From: Streptomyces fuscichromogenes
Lineage (GTDB): Bacteria; Actinomycetota; Actinomycetes; Streptomycetales; Streptomycetaceae
Assembly: GCF_014645815.1 (NCBI RefSeq)
Contig: NZ_BMML01000002.1
Span: forward strand, 325,924 to 389,923
Reading direction: 5' to 3'
DNA: 64,000 nt
The translations under genes and the position numbers were made by a program. Under the pieces are notes generated by a model. It ran no database searches, had not been told where the DNA came from, and saw only the letters and a list, made by a program, of their open reading frames with translations. Below are positions 56,011 to 63,799 of the stretch, one piece after another (the stretch's first letter is position 1; the number at the start of each line of letters is the position of its first letter).

Positions 56011-57074
56011 TTCCGGTACTCCGCCGGTACGGCCTTCGCGGCGATGGACTCGAAGCGGTGGTCGAAGAGCCCGGTGACGTCGGTCTTCTTCACGAAGCCG
56101 CCCTCCGCCAGCAGATCGGCGGTCTCCTGCTCCCACTTGACCGCCTCGTCCCAGCTGGGCGGGAACAGCGGCTTGTTGGCGAGCCTGGTGATGCCCTGGG
56201 CCTGGGCGAGGGTCAGGTTCTGGGTCTTGACGTAGAACTCCTCGTTCCAGGTGTCCGGGTTCTCCCACTGCCAGACCAGGCCCTTGGCCCACTCGGGGAT
56301 GTACGCGGCGACCGCGGCCGCCTTCGCCCTGTCGTTCAGCACCGCCTGCGGCGCCCACAGCAGGTTGAGCAGGTCGACGACGTCGGTGGCGATGGTGTGC
56401 GCGCCCTTCGAGCCGTACTGCTGGAGGTAGGCCGGCGCCTGGGTGTTGGCGAGCGGGGCCACGTCCACCTGACCGGACTGCAGGGCGGTGAGGAACTGGT
56501 TGCTGGTCAGCGGGACCAGCTTCACGTCGCCGTAGGCGAGCCCGGCCGCCTTGAGCGCCCGCAGCAGTACGACACCCTGGGCCTGCCCCTGGGAGAAGGC
56601 GAGCTTCCTTCCCTTGAATTCGGCGACCGTGCGGATGTCACTGCCCGGCTTGGTGGCGAACAGGTAGTTCGGCTTACGGGTGATGTTGATCGCCACGATC
56701 TTCGCCGCGAAACCCTGGAACTGCGCCTGGATCGGCGGGATGCCCGCGTTGTTCGCGAGATCCAGGGACTTGGCGCGGAACGCGTTGATGACATCGGGAC
56801 CGGCGCCGATGTTCACCCAGCTGGACACCGTGAACGGCAGCGTCGGCAGCTTCGCCAGCCTGAACTGCAGCTGCTGGGTGTTCAGATACGACGCGATCTT
56901 CAGACTGGTGCCCGCCGGGACCTTGGCGGCCAGCGGAGCGGCCGAGGCGCCCGCGGTGTCGGCGGCGGCACTGCCGCCCGCGCAGCCGCTCAGCCCGGCC
57001 ACGGCCGCCGAGGCGCCGAGCAGTGAGGTGAGGAAGAGCCGGCGGTCGATGCCGGAAGGGGACGCAGAAGGCAT
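56007..57074 (-). CDS. Sulfonate-type ABC transporter binding lipoprotein
   Basis: A 355-residue binding protein. It carries a twin-arginine motif (DRRLFL) and a lipobox LSGC at about residue 30, so a Tat-exported lipoprotein is likely. The mature fold resembles the SsuA/NrtA group (SLKIASY, ALQSGQVDVAPLANTQAPA). The ATG at 57074 follows GGAG. It is the first structural gene of the organosulfur operon, 114 bases after a cysteine-rich leader ORF. Confidence 0.93.
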   Translation of the reverse strand: MPSASPSGIDRRLFLTSLLGASAAVAGLSGCAGGSAAADTAGASAAPLAAKVPAGTSLKIASYLNTQQLQFRLAKLPTLPFTVSSWVNIGAGPDVINAFRAKSLDLANNAGIPPIQAQFQGFAAKIVAINITRKPNYLFATKPGSDIRTVAEFKGRKLAFSQGQAQGVVLLRALKAAGLAYGDVKLVPLTSNQFLTALQSGQVDVAPLANTQAPAYLQQYGSKGAHTIATDVVDLLNLLWAPQAVLNDRAKAAAVAAYIPEWAKGLVWQWENPDTWNEEFYVKTQNLTLAQAQGITRLANKPLFPPSWDEAVKWEQETADLLAEGGFVKKTDVTGLFDHRFESIAAKAVPAEYRK

Positions 57075-57164
57075 GGGAGTGCTCCGGGGAGAAAAGCAGC
57101 AGAAAGGCAGGGCGAATTCCCGGCGACGGAAGGCCGGAAAGAGAGATCTCACGCAGAGAGAAAT

Positions 57165-57180
57165 GCGCGCCCGGGGCGCG
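57165..57180 (-). terminator. Possible attenuator hairpin after the leader ORF
   Basis: CGCGCCC-G-GGGCGCG is a perfect palindrome (57166-57180) that begins 8 bases after the leader stop and, on the minus strand, is followed by ATTTCTCTC. It could act as an intrinsic attenuator. Confidence 0.5.
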
Positions 57181-57188
57181 TCAAGACG

Positions 57189-57215
57189 TCAGCAACAGAG
57201 GGTGCGACAGGTCAT
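57189..57215 (-). CDS. Cysteine-rich leader peptide MTCRTLCC
   Basis: An 8-residue ORF, MTCRTLCC, with three Cys codons of which two are adjacent to the stop. A TTGACA -35 box (57247-57252) and a GAACAT -10-like hexamer (57223-57228, spacing 18) predict transcription starting at or next to the ATG, so the message may be leaderless. A GC hairpin follows the stop, and 114 bases later the sulfonate binding-protein gene starts. Mycobacteria use leaderless polycysteine ORFs as cysteine-responsive attenuators; the same logic fits a sulfur-acquisition operon. Expression is not shown by sequence alone. Confidence 0.6.
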   Translation of the reverse strand: MTCRTLCC

Positions 57216-57222
57216 GGGATGG

Positions 57223-57252
57223 ATGTTCCTTGCCGTGTGCGACGGCTGTCAA
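57223..57252 (-). promoter_or_regulatory. Promoter of the organosulfur operon
   Basis: TTGACA at 57247-57252 and GAACAT at 57223-57228, 18-base spacing. The -35 box is a perfect consensus, the -10 box is weak. Confidence 0.45.
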
Positions 57253-57269
57253 TATTCCGAGTTCCTGAA

Positions 57270-58478
57270 TTAAATAAGCTCTGGTGACAGGGCCGGATCA
57301 GCGGTGTGCGAGGCGCTCAGCGGGTCCCGGTACAGCACGTCCAGGACCACCGAACCGCCCGCCACCGCCAGCACCGACGCCCCGAAACTGGTCGGCGCGA
57401 CCACGGCCGCCCGCGCCGTCCCGACCGCCTCGCGCAGCGCGCGCAGACAGTCCTCGCGGTACAGCACCCCGACCTCGGTGACGACCACGCTCTCCGGGTT
57501 GAGGACGTCGAGCAGCAGCGCCGCCGCCCGCCCGGTCAGCCGCGCCCGCTCCACCAGCAGCCGCGCGGCCGCCGGGTCACCGGCCCCGGCCGCCGCGAGG
57601 ACGTCCATCGGGTTGGCGCCGTCCGTCACCCCGGCCGCGCGGGCCCGCCGCACCAGCGTGCGTTCGCTGAGCTCCACCTGGAGGCAGCCGGTGCGTCCGC
57701 AGTCGCAGGGCTCGGTGCCGCCCGGTACCGGGAGATGGGTGATCATGCCGGCCTGGGAGCGCGGGCCGTGAAGCACCTCGTCGCCGGTGGCGAAGGCCGC
57801 GTCGACCACGTTCCCGACGAACAGGTGCAGCACGCTCCGGCTGCCGCGGGCCCGCCCGAACAGCCGCTCCCCGTTGACCAGCGCCCGCGCGTGCCCGTCC
57901 ACGTGGACCGGCAGCCCGGTGTGCGCGCCGAGCAGCTCGCGCACCGGCACCTCGCGCCAGCCGAGCAGCGGGTGCTCGACGACGGTCCCGGAGTCCCGGT
58001 CCACCCAGCCGCCGACGGCGACCCCGACGCCCAGCGGCCGGCTGCCGGGCACCTCGCCGAGCAGCGCGGCGAGCCCCGCGGCGGCCCGCGCCAGCACCGC
58101 GCGCGGATCGGTGGAGCGGTGCTTCAGCTCCCGCCGCAGAACGACCCGGCCGCGCAGATCGAGCAGCGCGACCGTGGTGTACGGCACGGCCACGTGCACC
58201 CCGCCGACCACGAACCGCGAGTCGTCCAGGTCGACCGGGACATGCGGCCGGCCCACGCCCCTGACGCGCCGCGGCGTCTCGGTCTCCCGGATCAGGCCGA
58301 GTTCGGTGAACCGGGCGCAGTAGTCGGTGACGGAGGCCGGGGACAGGCCGGTCAGCCGGGCGATGGTGGAGCGGGCGACCGGCCCGTGTTCGAGGACCGA
58401 GCGCAGGACCACGCTGGCGCTGGTCCGCCGCCGGTCACGGGGTGCGGAGGGGAGCGGGGGTGCCGCGGTACGGGGCAT
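57270..58478 (-). CDS. ROK-family transcriptional regulator next to sulfur genes
   Basis: A 402-residue ROK regulator. HTH: GPVARSTIARLTGLSPASVT at about 33-52. The ROK zinc signature is complete (CDCGRTGCLQVE), unlike CsnR. The sugar-kinase fold has LGVGVAVGGWVD. The ATG at 58478 follows GAGGAC. It precedes the organosulfur operon on the same strand, with a 28-residue Cys-containing leader ORF upstream and a 25-bp inverted repeat at its promoter. It may control the operon; the effector need not be a sugar. Confidence 0.9.
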   Translation of the reverse strand: MPRTAAPPLPSAPRDRRRTSASVVLRSVLEHGPVARSTIARLTGLSPASVTDYCARFTELGLIRETETPRRVRGVGRPHVPVDLDDSRFVVGGVHVAVPYTTVALLDLRGRVVLRRELKHRSTDPRAVLARAAAGLAALLGEVPGSRPLGVGVAVGGWVDRDSGTVVEHPLLGWREVPVRELLGAHTGLPVHVDGHARALVNGERLFGRARGSRSVLHLFVGNVVDAAFATGDEVLHGPRSQAGMITHLPVPGGTEPCDCGRTGCLQVELSERTLVRRARAAGVTDGANPMDVLAAAGAGDPAAARLLVERARLTGRAAALLLDVLNPESVVVTEVGVLYREDCLRALREAVGTARAAVVAPTSFGASVLAVAGGSVVLDVLYRDPLSASHTADPALSPELI

Positions 58479-58555
58479 GGGAAACCGTCCTCGGGAACGG
58501 GGCCGACACGTCTCGGACGTCGAGGCGCGCCGGACCGGTCTCCCGCCGTGCGGCC

Positions 58556-58642
58556 TCAGGGCGTACGGCGACAGGTGGCAGCCCCCTGGCGTCGCAGGTC
58601 GACATAGCGACGCGACGTGAAGTTCCGGGACTGGGCGACCAT
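58556..58642 (-). CDS. Short leader peptide with SRRYVDLRRQGAATC motif
   Basis: A 28-residue ORF that starts MVAQSRNF and contains SRRYVDLRRQGAATC followed by RRTP. It lies 77 bases upstream of the ROK gene. From memory, short ORFs with an SRR-VDL-C pattern are found beside sulfur and sulfonate genes in streptomycetes and are listed as putative leader peptides. A TACGCT -10 box ends 7 bases before the ATG, so the message is probably leaderless. A single Cys codon near the end would make translation sensitive to Cys supply. Confidence 0.7.
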   Translation of the reverse strand: MVAQSRNFTSRRYVDLRRQGAATCRRTP

Positions 58643-58649
58643 GTCCGGA

Positions 58650-58655
58650 AGCGTA
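58650..58655 (-). promoter_or_regulatory. -10 box of the leader/ROK transcript
   Basis: TACGCT with seven bases to the ATG at 58642. The -35 region overlaps the inverted repeat at 58669-58693 and has no TTGACA match, suggesting an activator or a non-housekeeping sigma factor. Confidence 0.4.
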
Positions 58656-58668
58656 GGCCAGAAACCTT

Positions 58669-58693
58669 GAATCCCACCAGACCACTGGGATTC
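58669..58693. promoter_or_regulatory. Perfect 25-bp inverted repeat at the leader/ROK promoter
   Basis: GAATCCCA, nine bases, TGGGATTC. Arms are perfect. It covers the -35 region of the leader/ROK promoter, so a dimeric regulator probably binds here, perhaps the ROK protein itself. Confidence 0.7.
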
Positions 58694-58919
58694 GATTGGT
58701 GGAACTCCACAGGCCTGTTCAACGCCGTTGACGTGACTGAAACATCTCTGCCTCAGTGATCGGCGTCACCCCGTACCGCGTGTAACCCGCACCCTTTGTG
58801 GAGAGCCCACCAAGTGCCGCTTCCGGCCTTTGTCGATCGCTGACGTGTCCGGCTCAGACCGGCCGGGATAGCGTCACGGTGTCCCCGTCCGTCCGCCCAC
58901 CCCACCCCGCGGAGTCCCC

Positions 58920-59504
58920 ATGAGCACCGCCACCGCCGCCGCGCCGACCCGTACCGGCACCGTCCTCGCCGACCTCCTGCCCGCGTCCCGGGTGCGCGAC
59001 GCGGCCCTCGTGGCCGGCGGCGCCGTGCTCACCGGCCTCGCCGCCCAGCTCGCGGTGCCCGTGCCCGGCTCCCCGGTCCCGGTGACCGGCCAGACCTTCG
59101 CGGCCCTGCTGGTCGGCACCGCCCTCGGCGCCCGCCGCGGCCTGCTCTCCCTCGCCCTGTACGCGCTGGCCGGCCTCGCGGGCGTGCCGTGGTTCGCGAG
59201 CGGCACCTCCGGTCTCTCCGTCTCCTTCGGCTACGTCCTCGGCATGATGCTGGCCTCCGCCGCCGTCGGCGCCCTGGCCCGGCGCGGCGCCGACCGCGGC
59301 ATGCTGCGGATGGCGGGCACGATGCTGCTCGGCGAGGCGCTCATCTACGCGGTCGGCGTGCCGTACCTGGCCTACGCCGCCGGCATGTCCGCGTCCGCGG
59401 CGATCGCCGCCGGCCTCACCCCGTTCCTGATCGGCGACGCCGTGAAGGCGGCCCTCGCGATGGGCGCGGTCCCCGCGGCCTGGAAGCTCGTCGACAAGCG
59501 CTGA
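58920..59504 (+). CDS. bioY: BioY biotin transporter component
   Basis: A 194-residue S-component of an ECF-type biotin importer with six membrane helices. Family features: VPVPGSPVPVTGQTFAALLV, LGARRGLLSLALYALAGLAG, PWFASGTSG and PFLIGDAVKAALA. No bioM or bioN gene is adjacent, so it works alone or with shared energising subunits. A strong terminator follows. Confidence 0.94.
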   Translation: MSTATAAAPTRTGTVLADLLPASRVRDAALVAGGAVLTGLAAQLAVPVPGSPVPVTGQTFAALLVGTALGARRGLLSLALYALAGLAGVPWFASGTSGLSVSFGYVLGMMLASAAVGALARRGADRGMLRMAGTMLLGEALIYAVGVPYLAYAAGMSASAAIAAGLTPFLIGDAVKAALAMGAVPAAWKLVDKR

Positions 59505-59517
59505 CCTCGTCCGGCCG

Positions 59518-59557
59518 CAGCGGGGCCCGGGATGCTTCGGCACCCCGGGCCCCGCTG
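59518..59557. terminator. Bidirectional terminator
   Basis: A 14-bp perfect stem CAGCGGGGCCCGGG / CCCGGGCCCCGCTG between converging bioY and the LPKTG-protein gene. Confidence 0.85.
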
Positions 59558-59569
59558 TCGTACCGGGTG

Positions 59570-60301
59570 CTACGACCGCTGCCGGGGCCGCCGCTGCGAC
59601 CACCACACCCCCGCCGCCCCGGCCGCGATCAGCGCCGCACCGGCCGCGCCGAGCGGCAGCACGTCACGTCCCGCACCGGTCTTCGGCAACTGGTCGCCGC
59701 CCGGCCCCACCGGCTTGTTGTCGGTGCCGAGCAGCAGCGGGGTGGCCGGGGCGTTCGGCGACGGGTTCGTGGTACCGAACGGCACCGGGCCCTGCTGCCA
59801 GAACGTCTTCTTCCCGTCCGCGCTCTGCACGGGCAGACAGATCCTCCCGGTGCCGCCGAGGTCGAACGTGGCGTCCACGGCGTACGACTTCGACCTGCCC
59901 GCGCCGAGCGCGCCGACGGGACAGCTGAACGCGCTGTTCGAACCGGCCGGCAGGTCCTTTGCCGCGACGGCGTCGCAGCCCCGCACACCGGTGACCTTCA
60001 GGCCGTCGAAACCGACCACCAGAAGCCTGATGTCGGCGCTTTCCCTGGTCCCTTCGTTCTTGACGGTGGCGGTGATCGCCGTTTTCTGTGAACTGTTGTC
60101 GACCGAGATCCTCGCGGGCAGCGTGGTCGTCAGTTTCACGCCCGCCGGTTCCTGGTCGGCTGCCTTTCCCCCCTTGCCGCTTCCTGGTCCCTGGTCATCG
60201 GCGGCGGCCGTGGACGGCAGGATCATCACGGCCGAGAAAGATGCCGTGACCAGCGATCCCGTGACCAAAGCCAGCCGCCGGGCCCTACGACGAGAACTCA
60301 T
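59570..60301 (-). CDS. Cell-wall-anchored LPKTG surface protein
   Basis: A 243-residue exported protein. Basic N-terminus plus signal peptide (ALVTGSLVTASFSAVMILPSTAAA), a beta-sandwich domain with a Cys pair (GCDAVAAK...FSCPVG), a Pro/Asn-rich stalk, and a C-terminal sorting signal LPKTG, hydrophobic helix and RRPRQRS tail. Sortase should attach it to peptidoglycan; no sortase gene is in the window. ATG 60301 follows AGGGGG. Function of the domain unknown. Confidence 0.88.
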   Translation of the reverse strand: MSSRRRARRLALVTGSLVTASFSAVMILPSTAAADDQGPGSGKGGKAADQEPAGVKLTTTLPARISVDNSSQKTAITATVKNEGTRESADIRLLVVGFDGLKVTGVRGCDAVAAKDLPAGSNSAFSCPVGALGAGRSKSYAVDATFDLGGTGRICLPVQSADGKKTFWQQGPVPFGTTNPSPNAPATPLLLGTDNKPVGPGGDQLPKTGAGRDVLPLGAAGAALIAAGAAGVWWSQRRPRQRS

Positions 60302-60400
60302 GTTCGTCCCCCTTGCAACCCCCTGGACCGCGCCTGAATTCGCGGCCACTTGAAGAGGTACCACAAGATTTCTCCGCACTATGCTGGTACGGCCGTAAGT

Positions 60401-62356
60401 GTGACCATTGTGTGCCGGCAGGTGCGGTCGTTGAGGGGGTGCGGCGAATTGCCGGGGATTTCAGGGAGTTCAGAGAGTTCAGAGAGTTCAGGGAATTCGG
60501 AGGGTGCAGGGAGCCCGGAGAATTCAGGGGTTCCGGAGAATTCAGGGGACCCGGGGAATCCGGTTGGCGTGGGGAGTTCGGAGGGCGCCGGGCGGGGCGG
60601 TGTTCCCGGGCTGCTGGTGACCGGCCGCTACCGGCTGGCCGAGAGCATCGGACAGGGCGGGATGGGGAGGGTGTGGCGGGCCGCCGACGAGACGCTCGAC
60701 CGGCAGGTCGCCGTCAAGGAGATGCGGATCGACGGCCTCGACGCCGAGGACACCCGCACCCGACGCGAACGCACCCTGCGCGAGGCCAGGGCCACCGCCC
60801 GGATCGACCACCCCAACGTCGTGCGCGTCTACGACGTCGTCGACGAGGGCGAACGCCTCTGGATCGTGATGGAGCTGGTCAACGGCCGCTCGCTGGAGTG
60901 GATCATGGCCGAGGAGGGGCCGCTGAGCCCGCGCGCGGCGGCCCGGATCGGCCTCGGCCTGGTCGCGGCGCTGATCCAGGTGCATGCCGGGGGAGTGCTG
61001 CACCGCGACATCAAACCCGGGAACGTCCTGGTCGAGAGCACCGCCGGCCGGGTCGTCCTCACCGACTTCGGCATCGCCGCGATCCAGGACGCCAAGGCGC
61101 TCACCATGGTCGGCATGCTCGTCGGCTCCCCCGACTACATGGCGCCCGAGCGGATCTCCGGCCGCCCGCAGGGCCCGCCGTCCGACGTCTGGTCGCTCGG
61201 CGCGACCCTGTGCGCGGCCCTCGCCGGCCGCTCCCCCTTCTCCCGTGACACCACCCTGGCGACCCTGCACGCCGTCCTCTACGAGGAGCCCGAACTCCCG
61301 CCCACGGCAGGCCCGTTGTCCGACCTGCTGGCGGCACTGCTGGAGAAGGACCCGACGGTCAGGCCGGGGTTGGCGGAGGTCGAACAGGCCCTGCGCCCGG
61401 TGGCGTACCCGACGCGGACACCGACGCGGGGGCATCCGGCCCCCCGCCCGCCGGAACGCCCGACCCCGGCGTACGTGGTGCACCTTCCAGCCCCCGAGGA
61501 CGAACGCCCACAGCCGCCGCCGACGGAGATGCAGCCGTCCCCGCCGGTCAGCGCATCGACCGAAGCCCCCTCGGAATCCCGCGCGGAGGTCCGCTCGGAA
61601 ACCCCGTCGAGCCGTTCGACGGACCCGACGCTCCCGACCCGTCCCCGGACGAGCCCCGCTTTGCAACGCCCCGAACCGCAGCGCCCCGTCAGGGGCGCGG
61701 GGAACGGCGCGACCAGCCACGACGACCCCGCACGTACCCACCGAGGCAAGCCCCCCAAACGCACAACGCTCCTTGCCGTACTGGGAACCGCAGCGGTAGC
61801 CACCGCCCTCGCTGTCCTCCTCACCACCGCAACAGGCGGCGGCGACAAGGACACCGCGAGCGGCACCTCCACAACCCCCTCGGCCACCACCGACCCGTCG
61901 GCCACCGTGGCGGGCACGGCCCGCCCCCGCTCCCTCCCGCCCGGCACCCACGAGGAGGCCGGCGGCTTCGCCTGGGCGCCGCCCGCCGGCTGGCGCCGGG
62001 ACGTGAAGACGGGCGCCGAGGTCCACTACACCTCCCCCGACGGCCGCCAGGAACTCGTCGCCAAGTCCTCGCTGGCCCGTGGCGACCTCATGGACACCTG
62101 GACCGCCTCCGAACGCAGCGCCCACCAGGGCGAGGACTACGCCAAGATCCGGCTGGCCGGGACGACCTTCCGCGGCCACCCGGCGGTCGTCTGGGAGTAC
62201 ACCTTCACCCTCAGGGGCACCCCCTGGCACGCACGGCTGCTGGGCTTCGACGCCGGCGGCAAGTCGTACCAGATCAACACCTGGTACCAGCCGGCGGTCG
62301 AAGCCCAGGCCGTGCGGACCTACGAGCGGGTGAAGGAGGGCTTCATCCTGCTGTGA
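60401..62356 (+). CDS. Receptor-like Ser/Thr protein kinase (PASTA-less)
   Basis: About 651 residues from GTG 60401; start uncertain (TTG 60350 or later GTGs are possible, none with a good ribosome site). The N-terminal 60 residues are Ser/Gly/Asn/Glu repeats encoded by a 9-bp minisatellite. The kinase domain has GQGGMGRVW, VAVKEM, HRDIKPGNV, TDFGIAA and GSPDYMAPER, all catalytic residues intact. A long Pro/Ser/Arg juxtamembrane region (part of it a dispersed DNA repeat), one membrane helix (TLLAVLGTAAVATALAVLL) and a 150-residue extracellular domain follow. Divergent from the LPKTG gene. Confidence 0.92.
   Translation: MTIVCRQVRSLRGCGELPGISGSSESSESSGNSEGAGSPENSGVPENSGDPGNPVGVGSSEGAGRGGVPGLLVTGRYRLAESIGQGGMGRVWRAADETLDRQVAVKEMRIDGLDAEDTRTRRERTLREARATARIDHPNVVRVYDVVDEGERLWIVMELVNGRSLEWIMAEEGPLSPRAAARIGLGLVAALIQVHAGGVLHRDIKPGNVLVESTAGRVVLTDFGIAAIQDAKALTMVGMLVGSPDYMAPERISGRPQGPPSDVWSLGATLCAALAGRSPFSRDTTLATLHAVLYEEPELPPTAGPLSDLLAALLEKDPTVRPGLAEVEQALRPVAYPTRTPTRGHPAPRPPERPTPAYVVHLPAPEDERPQPPPTEMQPSPPVSASTEAPSESRAEVRSETPSSRSTDPTLPTRPRTSPALQRPEPQRPVRGAGNGATSHDDPARTHRGKPPKRTTLLAVLGTAAVATALAVLLTTATGGGDKDTASGTSTTPSATTDPSATVAGTARPRSLPPGTHEEAGGFAWAPPAGWRRDVKTGAEVHYTSPDGRQELVAKSSLARGDLMDTWTASERSAHQGEDYAKIRLAGTTFRGHPAVVWEYTFTLRGTPWHARLLGFDAGGKSYQINTWYQPAVEAQAVRTYERVKEGFILL
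60457..60545. repeat. 9-bp minisatellite inside the kinase gene
   Basis: Repeats of the TTCAGAGAG / TTCAGGGAA type encode Ser-Ser-Glu and Asn-Ser-Gly units (GSSESSESSGNSEGAGSPEN). Units drift to GAATTCAGG later in the tract. Confidence 0.75.
61681..61724 (+). repeat. Dispersed palindromic repeat, copy 4, inside a coding region
   Basis: GCGCCCCGTCAGGGGCGCGG then GGAACGGCGCGACCAGCCAC. It keeps the kinase reading frame and encodes QRPVRGAGNGATSHDD in the juxtamembrane linker. Confidence 0.75.
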
Positions 62357-62359
62357 GGG

Positions 62360-63799
62360 TCAGCCGACGGACACCTCGTCGGCGGCGGGCTCGGCGACCG
62401 CCCGGGCCGTCGACCGGCCGCCCGTCACCTTCTGCTTCACCAGGGCGACCACGACCACCGCCGCCGCGACCAGCAGCGAGAGCAGCACGGTCGTACGACC
62501 GCTGCTCTCGCCCTCCGTGTCGGTCAGCATGTAGCCCAGCACGAACACGATCAGACCGGCCGTCGCCCAGGTCAGGTACGGGTAGAGCCACATCTTCACG
62601 ACGAGCTTCTCCGGGGCCTCGGCCTGGATGATCTTCCGCATCCGCAGCTGCGAGAAGCAGATGACGAGCCAGACGAACAGGGCCACCGCGCCGCTGGAGT
62701 TGACGAGGAAGAGGAAGACGGAGTCCGGGAACTTGTAGTTGAAGAAGACGGCGACGAACCCGAACAGCACGGACGCGACGATCGCGGCCAGCGGCACACC
62801 ACGGGCGGTGGTCCGGGCGAACGCCTTCGGGGCGTCGCCCCGCTGCCCGAGCGAGAAGGCCATCCGGGAGGCCGTGTACAGGCCGGAGTTGAGACAGGAC
62901 AGCACGGACGTCAGCACGATGACGTTCATGATCTGACCGGCGTGCGCGATGCCGAGGGAGTCGAGGGCGGCGACGTAGGAGCCCTTCTCCTTGATGGACG
63001 GGTCGTTCCACGGCAGCAGCGAGACGACGATCAGGATCGAGCCGAGGTAGAAGACGCCGATCCGCCAGATGATGCTGTTCGTGGACTTGGTGACCGCGCG
63101 CTGCGGGTCCTCCGACTCGCCTGCGGCCAGGGTGGCGATCTCGCTGCCCATGAAGGAGAAGACGACGAGCAGCACGCCGGTGAGGATGGCGCCGGGGCCG
63201 TGCGGCAGGAAACCGCCGTGGCCGGTGAGGTTGGAGAAGCCCGCCTTGTCGGTGTCCGCGCCGGGCAGCACGCCCAGCACCGCCAGCAGGCCGACGACGA
63301 TGAACGCGCCGATCGCGACGACCTTGATGCCGGCGAACCAGAACTCGAACTCGCCGTAGGAGCCGACGGAGACCAGGTTGGTGGCGGTGAGCACCGTCAT
63401 CACGATGAGTGCCCAGGCCCACTGCGGTACGGCCGGGATCCAGCCTTCCAGGATCGTGGCGCCGGCGGTGGCCTCGACCGCCAGCACCACCACCCAGAAG
63501 AACCAGTACAGCCAGCCGATGGAGAACCCGGCCCAGCGGCCGAGCGCGCGGTCGGCGTGCGCGGAGAACGATCCGGAGGTCGGGTTGGCGGCCGACATCT
63601 CGCCGAGCATCCGCATCACCAGCACCACGAGCGTGCCGACGAGTGCGTACGACAGCAGGATGCCGGGGCCTGCGGTGGCGATGCCGGTACTGGAACCGAC
63701 GAAGAGGCCTGCGCCGATGACACCGCCGATGGCGATCATCGACAGATGGCGGTTCTTGAGTCCTGCGTGGAGGCCGTTCTGGAGACCGTTGCCAGTCAT
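62360..63799 (-). CDS. Amino acid permease, APC superfamily (GABA permease-like)
   Basis: A 479-residue transporter with 12 predicted helices. Signature: NRHLSMIAIGGVIGAGLFVG at the N-terminus, then LGEMSAANPTSGSFSAHAD, FSFMGSEIATLAAGESEDPQ and NSIIWRIGVFYLGS. These match the AAT family (GabP and related). The ATG at 63799 follows AAAGGAA. Substrate is likely GABA or a related amino acid; no catabolic genes are next to it. It converges with the kinase gene, 3 bases apart. Confidence 0.94.
   Translation of the reverse strand: MTGNGLQNGLHAGLKNRHLSMIAIGGVIGAGLFVGSSTGIATAGPGILLSYALVGTLVVLVMRMLGEMSAANPTSGSFSAHADRALGRWAGFSIGWLYWFFWVVVLAVEATAGATILEGWIPAVPQWAWALIVMTVLTATNLVSVGSYGEFEFWFAGIKVVAIGAFIVVGLLAVLGVLPGADTDKAGFSNLTGHGGFLPHGPGAILTGVLLVVFSFMGSEIATLAAGESEDPQRAVTKSTNSIIWRIGVFYLGSILIVVSLLPWNDPSIKEKGSYVAALDSLGIAHAGQIMNVIVLTSVLSCLNSGLYTASRMAFSLGQRGDAPKAFARTTARGVPLAAIVASVLFGFVAVFFNYKFPDSVFLFLVNSSGAVALFVWLVICFSQLRMRKIIQAEAPEKLVVKMWLYPYLTWATAGLIVFVLGYMLTDTEGESSGRTTVLLSLLVAAAVVVVALVKQKVTGGRSTARAVAEPAADEVSVG

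Noticed and set aside
57075..57269. A sulfur-related riboswitch (for example a SAM type) ahead of the sulfonate binding-protein gene.
   Set aside because: I could not draw a conserved riboswitch core; the short Cys ORF and hairpin explain the region better.
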